DNA of 10,834 nucleotides from CAZUHK01 sp964620345 (GTDB lineage Bacteria; Planctomycetota; Phycisphaerae; Phycisphaerales; Zrk34): assembly GCA_964620345.1 (NCBI GenBank), contig CAZUHK010000112.1, positions 1 to 10,834 on the forward strand. Reading direction: 5' to 3'. The first letter of the stretch is position 1, and each line of letters opens with the position of its first letter. The notes beneath the pieces are model-generated. The model did not search any database and was not told the DNA's origin. It saw nothing but the letters and a program-made list of their open reading frames with translations. A program made the translations under genes and the position numbers. Below, piece after piece: positions 5,773 through 10,834 of this stretch.

Positions 5773-6666
5773 TCAGCCGAATACGACCGATGCGTAGCCG
5801 ACCGACTGGTCGTGCTCATCGTAACCCTGTGCGGTAAGTTCTCTGGCCGAATCGGTCTGCTCCAGCACGTAGCCGTGTCGAGCGCCCATCGCGTGAGCGG
5901 CGGCGATGACCGCGGCGATCGCCCCGCCGCCGCAGGCGCTACGCTGTTCGACGCTTTCGCGGACGATCGGTTCGGCCTGCATCTGCTGCACGCGCTCCAA
6001 CAGCCGCGTGTCGTTCACCTCATGCGCCCAGCGGTGGCCGGCCGCACCGGCGCCGTGGGGCGAAAAGTCGTACGCGGCGCCGTAGTGGGTCAGGTCGCTC
6101 GACGCGACGACCAGCACGGGCGCGGGCCAATCGTTGAACAGCTCGCCCAGCGCCCGACCCCAGCGCGGCGCGTCGGCGACCGGCGGAATCATGCACGGCA
6201 CGAACCGCACGCTGTCGCCCCACAGCCGCCGCAGCATCGGCAACTGCACCTCCAGCGCGTGCTCGTGCTTGTGGGCCGGGTCGAATGTGTCAAACCCGTC
6301 GAGCTCGCCGAGGGCCTCGCGCAGCGCCGCATCGACCGCGACCTCGCCCAGCGGCGTGTGCCAGGCGTCGGCTGAATCGAGCGCGGGGCCATCCAGATCG
6401 ACCGTGTGCACCGAACCGGTCAGAAAGATCGTCGGCTTGGCCGCACGCTGGGCCAGGGCGCGCCAGGTCAGCCCGGCGACGCGGCCCGAGCAGACCCAGC
6501 CGGCGTGGGGCACCAGGCCGCCGACCAACCGCGCGGGCAGATCGATCGCCGGGCGCGCCGCGGTCACGCGGTCGATCGCATCGAAGCACCGCGTGCCCTG
6601 CGCGGGATAGAAGCGTCCGGCAACCGCAGGGGGCCGCACACGCCGCGATGTCGTGTCGTGGGGCAT
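5773..6666 (-). CDS. Memo-like protein (AmmeMemoRadiSam system protein B family)
   Basis: A 297-aa protein of the MEMO1 family, related in fold to LigB-type class III extradiol dioxygenases. Family landmarks are RPPAVAGRFYP (11-21), VPHAGW with His54, GSVHT with His87, EHALEVQLPML (135-145), VASSDLTHYG (188-196, Asp191 and His194) and ACGGG with Cys245. The His54, His87 and Cys245 positions correspond to the His49/His81/Cys244 metal site of human MEMO1, so a metal-binding redox protein is likely. Its bacterial reaction is not known. In many genomes it is beside an AMMECR1 protein and a radical SAM enzyme; neither is in this window. ATG 6666 begins 18 bases after the glycosyltransferase stop, so the two may be cotranscribed, but TATAAT at 6709-6714 inside the preceding gene could give it its own promoter. 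Confidence 0.93.
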   Translation of the reverse strand: MPHDTTSRRVRPPAVAGRFYPAQGTRCFDAIDRVTAARPAIDLPARLVGGLVPHAGWVCSGRVAGLTWRALAQRAAKPTIFLTGSVHTVDLDGPALDSADAWHTPLGEVAVDAALREALGELDGFDTFDPAHKHEHALEVQLPMLRRLWGDSVRFVPCMIPPVADAPRWGRALGELFNDWPAPVLVVASSDLTHYGAAYDFSPHGAGAAGHRWAHEVNDTRLLERVQQMQAEPIVRESVEQRSACGGGAIAAVIAAAHAMGARHGYVLEQTDSARELTAQGYDEHDQSVGYASVVFG

Positions 6667-6684
6667 CGGCGCGTATTCAGCGAA

Positions 6685-7863
6685 TCAGCGAAGTGGAACC
6701 TCGGCGGCATTATACGCATCGCCCCCGGTGCGTCGGCGCATCGCCAGCGCCTGTGTACACACGCGCTCGTACGCTTGGACCATCGCGTCGAGCGTGTACC
6801 GCGGACGGAGCGCCATCGCCGCGTCGCGCATCGGCCAAAGGTCATCCCGGAGCATCGCCCCAAGCCCCGCGGCCAGCGCGTGGCGGTCATCGGTCGCGAA
6901 CGTTCGGCCCCACGGGGCCGCGGCGAGCAGCTCGGTGTGCGGCTCGATGTCACTGACCAGCGCCGGGCACCCGCTGGCCATCGTTTCGAGCAGCACGTTG
7001 GGCAGGCCCTCGGCGCTCGACGTGCTCACCACGAACCGCGCGTGGCCAAGCAGCCAGTACTTGTCATCGCCTTCGACCGGACCGATGAGCTTGACGATGT
7101 CGCCGAGCTTCGTGTCGCGCACCTGCGCGGCCAGCGCATCATTGCACTGCCCGCCGCCGGCGATGAGGTACTTCGCGCCGGCCGCCTCGAAGGCGTCGCG
7201 TGCCTGGCCGACCGCGTCGATCGCCACGGCGTGTCGCTTCTTGGGCGTCAGTGTCGCCAGGTGCAGCACGAACGGCGTGCCCGGATCGATGAACGCCGGG
7301 CGATGGTCGGCCGCGGCGGCGAGGCGGGCGTCGTGCTGCTCTAGGTCGATGCCGTTGGCGATGCGATGGATCGGCGGCAGCCCCTCGCCCACGACCTGCT
7401 CAAGCCGGCGGGTCATCCAGCCGCTAAGCGAAACAATGCGGTCGGCCCCGCGGTACCCCGCACGGATCGCGTGCAGCACGCCGGGCTTGCGGTGCAGGTG
7501 CGAATCGGGATACAGGTCGCCGCCGCGCGTGCTGATGACCAGGCCGATATCGAGCTCGCGCTTGAACCGGCCCGCGGCGTAACCGGTCGGGTAGGCGTAG
7601 AACGCCAGCACCAGCTCGAACGGCCAGTCGCGGCGCAGCCGCCGCAGCGCCCGGCCAATGAATCCGGGCCAGCGGTGCATCGCCGGCGGTCGGCGATAAT
7701 AATGCACCGGATACGGCACGTCGGCGTTGCCGGCGTGCTGGCGCTGGCAGAGCACCCGCACGTCGTGGCCGCGGCCGATCAGGCCGCGCGCCAGCGCGTC
7801 GGCCATCCGCTCGGCACCGCCGACGGTGGGCAGGAAGTTGGGCGTGAAAAGGCAGATGCGCAT
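6685..7863 (-). CDS. GT4-family glycosyltransferase
   Basis: A retaining GT-B glycosyltransferase, 392 aa, predicted to move a sugar from a nucleotide-sugar donor to a glycan or lipid-linked acceptor at the inner face of the membrane. The N-terminal acceptor domain opens with MRICLFTPNFLPTVGGAERM, including the Gly-Gly donor loop at 15-16. A linker segment contains TRGGDLYP (112-119) and ANGID (169-173). The C-terminal donor domain has HLATLTPKK (201-209, Lys208/209) and the EX7E motif EGLPNVLLE (Glu285, Glu293). ATG 7863 is immediately before the first beta strand; no SD is visible. It is divergent from the amidotransferase, with only 41 bases between starts, and similar to the glycosyltransferase on the other side of that gene. 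Sugar specificity cannot be read from sequence. Confidence 0.94.
   Translation of the reverse strand: MRICLFTPNFLPTVGGAERMADALARGLIGRGHDVRVLCQRQHAGNADVPYPVHYYRRPPAMHRWPGFIGRALRRLRRDWPFELVLAFYAYPTGYAAGRFKRELDIGLVISTRGGDLYPDSHLHRKPGVLHAIRAGYRGADRIVSLSGWMTRRLEQVVGEGLPPIHRIANGIDLEQHDARLAAAADHRPAFIDPGTPFVLHLATLTPKKRHAVAIDAVGQARDAFEAAGAKYLIAGGGQCNDALAAQVRDTKLGDIVKLIGPVEGDDKYWLLGHARFVVSTSSAEGLPNVLLETMASGCPALVSDIEPHTELLAAAPWGRTFATDDRHALAAGLGAMLRDDLWPMRDAAMALRPRYTLDAMVQAYERVCTQALAMRRRTGGDAYNAAEVPLR
6709..6714 (-). promoter_or_regulatory. Possible internal -10 for the Memo-like gene
   Basis: TATAAT on the minus strand, inside the last codons of the glycosyltransferase and 42 bases before the Memo-like start at 6666. 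It would give a leader of about 35 bases. The best -35 candidate (CCGACG, 16-base spacing) is poor, and the hexamer may simply reflect the Tyr-Asn codons it overlaps. Confidence 0.25.
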
Positions 7864-7888
7864 GGCGAGCGAATCACAGGTTAGCCGG

Positions 7889-7894
7889 TATAGT
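7889..7894 (+). promoter_or_regulatory. Putative -10 hexamer of the amidotransferase gene
   Basis: TATAGT, 10 bases upstream of the ATG at 7905, preceded by CCGG. It lies in the 41-base divergent gap shared with the glycosyltransferase start at 7863. No SD fits between it and the ATG, which suggests a leaderless or nearly leaderless transcript. Confidence 0.45.
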
Positions 7895-7904
7895 GTCCGC
7901 GAGC

Positions 7905-9752
7905 ATGTGCGGCATTCTCGCGACCATCGGTGAAAGCTACGCGGCCGACTTCGACGCGGCCCTCGACGCGCTGGCCACGCGCGGCCCGGACGACCGCGGC
8001 GTCTGGACCGCCGCCGACGTGCGCCTGGGCCACCGCCGCCTGGCGGTCATCGACCTGACCGACGCCGGCCACCAGCCCATGAGCACCGCCGATGGGCGTT
8101 ACACCCTCGTCTTCAACGGCGAGATCTACAACTTCCCCGACCTGCGCGACGAGTTGGCCGCGGCCGGCGTGAGCTTCCGCGGCCACAGCGACACCGAGGT
8201 ACTGCTCCACGCCCTGGCCGTATGGGGGGCCCAGGAGACATTACCCCGGCTGGATGGCATGTTCGCCTTCGCTTTCTGGGACGCGGCCGAGCAGACGATC
8301 ACCGCCGCCCGCGACCGCTTCGGCATCAAGCCGCTGTACTACTCCGAGCACGGCGGGTTTGCCATCGCCTCCACGCTCGCGCCGTTCTGGAAGTTCCGCA
8401 ACTTTCCGAAGAACGTCAGCTACCCGGCCCTGCGCGATTATCTGTGTGCCCAGTCGGTCTTCGTACCCGACTCGATCCTCCGCGCCGCACGCGGGCTGGA
8501 GCAGGGCTGCTGGATCCGCTGGTCCAGGCCGACGCGCAAGCTCGAACACCACCGCTACTTCGACATCGAAGGCCCCGGGCCCACGGACATGAGCTTCGAG
8601 GACCTGGTCGACGCGGCCGACGCGGCGATCGACGAATCGGTCCGCCGGCAGATGGTGGCCGACGTGCCGCTGGGCGCGTTTCTGTCCGGCGGGATCGACA
8701 GCTCGCTGCTGGTGCATTACATGGCCAAGCATTCGGGCCGGCCGGTCAAGACCTTCAGCGTCAGCTTCCCGGGCCTGGGCGACTACGATGAATCGAGATA
8801 CGCGAAGATGGCCGCCGAGCAATTCGCCACCGAGCACCACGAACTGCAAGCCCACGAGCGAACGGTCGAGGACTTCCAGCACGTCGCCGCGACGTTCGAC
8901 CAACCGCTGGCCGACTCGGCGTTCCTGCCGACCATCGCCATCAGCGAACTGGCGCGCGAACATGTGACCGTGGCGATCAGCGGCGACGGCGGGGACGAGC
9001 TGTTCGGCGGCTATCCACGCTACCTGCACACCCAAGACACCTGGCCGGACAAGCCCAAGTACAAGCTGCGGCGGAAGCTGCTGGCGATGGGCCTGCTGCC
9101 CGGCAGTTACACCCGCCGGACGCTCCGCGGGCAGGACCGCGTATTCTGGGCACGGGTCCGCATGGGGCCGTGGCGCGGCAGTCGCAAGGACTACCACCCG
9201 GCGCTCAAGCCCGAAGTTCACGCCGCGTGCGAGCCCGACCAGGCCCTGCACCGGTGGAAGCATCTGATGCTGCGCTACAACGGCACGATGGATTGCGACC
9301 CGATGATGCGGGCCGACCTGTGGACCTACCTCTCGGACAACTGCCTGGTGAAGACCGACCGCGCGTCGATGGCCCATTCCCTGGAGGTGCGCGTGCCCCT
9401 GCTGGGCAACCCGGTGGCCGATCTGATCCTGCCTCACCACGCGGAAATGAAGATGCACGGCGGGCAGCTCAAGGCGGTGCTCAAGGCCCTGGCGGCGCGC
9501 CACGTGGACCGGCGCGTCTGGGACCGGCCCAAGCACGGCTTCTCCACCCCCACACGCCGCTACTTCACCACGTCGTGGCGCCGGGCGAGCGAGCAACTGG
9601 TCGAGGAGTGCGAAAAGTACGTCCCCTTCTTCGACCGCCGCGGCATCCGCCAACGCTGGAACAAGGTCAAGCGGGGCCGGGGGGACGATCTGGCGCTGTA
9701 CACTTGGCTGCTGTTCATCGAATGGGCGAAGACGCACCCGATCGAGCCGTGA
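7905..9752 (+). CDS. asnB: Glutamine-hydrolysing asparagine synthetase / surface-glycan amidotransferase
   Basis: Class II amidotransferase, 615 aa: the N-terminal domain takes ammonia from glutamine, and the C-terminal domain adenylates a carboxylate (aspartate in true AsnB) and transfers the ammonia. Start ATG 7905 is decided by chemistry: Met1 must be removed to expose the Cys2 nucleophile (MCGILATIG); a GTG at 7893 would bury it. Glutaminase residues include GHRRLAVIDL (42-51), FNGEIYN (70-76) and HSDTE (94-98). The synthetase domain has the PP-loop FLSGGIDSSLL (259-269) and SGDGGDELFGGY (359-370). It appears intact. The name rests on AsnB-family similarity. Glycosyltransferases on both sides suggest it may instead amidate a uronic acid or other glycan carboxylate, as proposed for AsnB-like proteins in O-antigen and exosortase-linked polysaccharide loci. 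Its last 38 bases overlap the convergent glycosyltransferase. Confidence 0.93.
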   Translation: MCGILATIGESYAADFDAALDALATRGPDDRGVWTAADVRLGHRRLAVIDLTDAGHQPMSTADGRYTLVFNGEIYNFPDLRDELAAAGVSFRGHSDTEVLLHALAVWGAQETLPRLDGMFAFAFWDAAEQTITAARDRFGIKPLYYSEHGGFAIASTLAPFWKFRNFPKNVSYPALRDYLCAQSVFVPDSILRAARGLEQGCWIRWSRPTRKLEHHRYFDIEGPGPTDMSFEDLVDAADAAIDESVRRQMVADVPLGAFLSGGIDSSLLVHYMAKHSGRPVKTFSVSFPGLGDYDESRYAKMAAEQFATEHHELQAHERTVEDFQHVAATFDQPLADSAFLPTIAISELAREHVTVAISGDGGDELFGGYPRYLHTQDTWPDKPKYKLRRKLLAMGLLPGSYTRRTLRGQDRVFWARVRMGPWRGSRKDYHPALKPEVHAACEPDQALHRWKHLMLRYNGTMDCDPMMRADLWTYLSDNCLVKTDRASMAHSLEVRVPLLGNPVADLILPHHAEMKMHGGQLKAVLKALAARHVDRRVWDRPKHGFSTPTRRYFTTSWRRASEQLVEECEKYVPFFDRRGIRQRWNKVKRGRGDDLALYTWLLFIEWAKTHPIEP

Positions 9753-10834
9753 TCGCCGCGGCCAGCGATCGCTCGTAGCCGTCGATCATCGTCTCGTAGC
9801 TGAACACCTGCTCGGCGGCGAGCAGCGCCGCGCGGCGCATGGGCTCAAGGTCAGCGTCGAGAATGGCGATCAACTGCTCGGCCAATGCCGCGACGTCGTC
9901 CACGGCGAAAAGCCGACCGCAGCCGCGAGCTTCGACAATGTCCCGATGGGCGGGAATGTCGCTGGCCAGCACCGGGCGCCCGTGGGCGATCGCCTCAAGC
10001 ATCGCGTTGGGCATCCCCTCTTCGGCACTGGTCGAGATGAACAGCGCCGCATGGCTCAGCAGCCAGGCCTTTAACGGCTCGTGCACCATGCCCGGCAGCC
10101 AAAGCAGGTCGTCGATGCCCAGCGCGACGATGCGCTGGCGCAGGTCATCCAACCCCGGTCCGTTGCCGGCAAAGACATACCGCACGCCGCGAGCACGCAG
10201 CGGCTGGGCGCAGCGCGCGATCGCCTCGGCGGCGGTGGCTTGGCGCTTGAGGTGCTCGACGCGCGCCAGGTGCAGCACAAACGGTCGGCCGGCCAAGTCC
10301 GCCAACTCGGCGGTCTGGGCCAGCTCGCCGGTGGAGGCCGCCCGCTGGGCCTCGGCGGCGCGTTGTCGTTGTCCGGCCACGTCGACACCGTTGTAAACCA
10401 CGTCGACCGGGGGCAGCGGCGGACCGACGAACTCATCCACCCGCTGCCGCATCGCGCTGCTGATCGCGATGATCCGATCGGCCCGGCGATAGCCCAGTCG
10501 CGTCCACCGTTGCCATCGCCGCGGCTTGGCCTGAACGGTCGACGGGTGCAGGTCGCCGCCGCGCGGGTTGGCCACAATGGCGAACCGAGCGCCCAGCTTG
10601 CGTGCGTACCACGCGGCATAGGCCGTGGGATTGGCATTCACACACAACAGCGCGTCGAACCGATGCTCGCGCCACGCCCGCCGCAGCGGCAGCGCGTACA
10701 CGCCCGGCCACTTTCGCCGGAAGCGCGGGCGTGCGAACTGGAACACCGGATAATCGACGTTCGGCCGACCCGCCTTGTCGTGGGTGATCACGACGACCCG
10801 GTGGCCGCGCGCCGCGAAGTGCCGCGCCATGCGA
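9715..10834 (-). CDS. GT4-family glycosyltransferase (5' end outside window)
   Basis: A second GT-B, GT4-type glycosyltransferase, 371 residues visible from the first internal Met (10830). The frame stays open to the right edge, and comparison with the glycosyltransferase at 6685-7863 aligns that Met with residue 20 of the latter, so roughly 18-20 N-terminal residues, including the Gly-Gly loop, are missing. Numbering from the visible Met, it contains NPRGGDLHP (88-96), YRRADRIIAIS (114-124), YNGVD (146-150), HLARVEHLK (187-195, Lys195) and the EX7E motif EGMPNAMLE (Glu271, Glu279). It shares the unusual RGGDL(Y/H)P and LPP(I/V) segments with its neighbour, suggesting paralogy. The TGA at 9715-9717 and the final 11-12 codons lie antisense within the end of the amidotransferase gene. 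Donor and acceptor are unknown. Confidence 0.92.
   Translation of the reverse strand, partial: RMARHFAARGHRVVVITHDKAGRPNVDYPVFQFARPRFRRKWPGVYALPLRRAWREHRFDALLCVNANPTAYAAWYARKLGARFAIVANPRGGDLHPSTVQAKPRRWQRWTRLGYRRADRIIAISSAMRQRVDEFVGPPLPPVDVVYNGVDVAGQRQRAAEAQRAASTGELAQTAELADLAGRPFVLHLARVEHLKRQATAAEAIARCAQPLRARGVRYVFAGNGPGLDDLRQRIVALGIDDLLWLPGMVHEPLKAWLLSHAALFISTSAEEGMPNAMLEAIAHGRPVLASDIPAHRDIVEARGCGRLFAVDDVAALAEQLIAILDADLEPMRRAALLAAEQVFSYETMIDGYERSLAAAITARSGASSPIR

Noticed and set aside
4993..6375. A 460-codon plus-strand open frame opposite the helical-repeat and Memo-like genes
   Set aside because: It spans two well-supported genes and their gap in antisense and is rich in Arg, Gly and His with no motif, as expected for a shadow frame.
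7893..7904. GTG at 7893 as start of the amidotransferase
   Set aside because: It would add four residues ahead of the catalytic Cys, which must be N-terminal after Met removal; it also overlaps the probable -10 hexamer.
8241..9737. A 498-codon open frame antisense to the amidotransferase gene
   Set aside because: Its product is low-complexity and matches no family; it is a by-product of GC-rich codon use opposite a clearly intact gene.

Overview
The window is GC-rich and densely coded, with few Shine-Dalgarno (SD) sites. It carries two short intergenic inverted repeats of the kind scattered through planctomycete and related genomes. Together with a Rho protein that has a Lys/Gly-rich N-terminal tail and a stand-alone Memo-like protein, this suggests a member of the Planctomycetota, perhaps class Phycisphaerae. 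That placement is inference; no rRNA or other decisive marker is present.

Layout. (1) Positions 1-1701, minus strand: coaE (dephospho-CoA kinase) followed by the 5' two-thirds of rho, which runs off the left edge. (2) Positions 1702-1827: a divergent intergenic region built around a hairpin-forming repeat. (3) Positions 1828-2517, plus strand: a HAD phosphatase of the phosphoglycolate phosphatase type, whose stop codon abuts that of the next gene. (4) Positions 2518-7863: five minus-strand genes with gaps of 18-47 bases. In transcription order they are a GT4 glycosyltransferase, a Memo-like protein, a membrane-anchored helical-repeat protein, a D-2-hydroxyacid dehydrogenase and a Uma2-family nuclease-fold protein. 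A second inverted repeat, with a 10-base internal period, lies between the helical-repeat protein and the dehydrogenase and supplies the last codons of the former. (5) Positions 7905-9752, plus strand: a glutamine-dependent asparagine synthetase-type amidotransferase, divergent from the first glycosyltransferase. (6) Positions 9715-10834, minus strand: a second GT4 glycosyltransferase, resembling the first, cut by the right edge and overlapping the amidotransferase tail to tail.

How the genes fit together. The glycosyltransferase - amidotransferase - glycosyltransferase block at 6685-10834 looks like part of a surface polysaccharide or glycoconjugate locus. The genes to its left are housekeeping or solitary metabolic genes with no evident common pathway.

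I found no convincing new multi-gene system. The most interesting signals are regulatory and structural. TANNNT hexamers lie 7-10 bases upstream of four start codons that lack SD sites, which suggests leaderless transcripts. The two dispersed repeats alter neighbouring gene ends. The HAD gene has an unusual start region. The anchored helical-repeat protein is unidentified.
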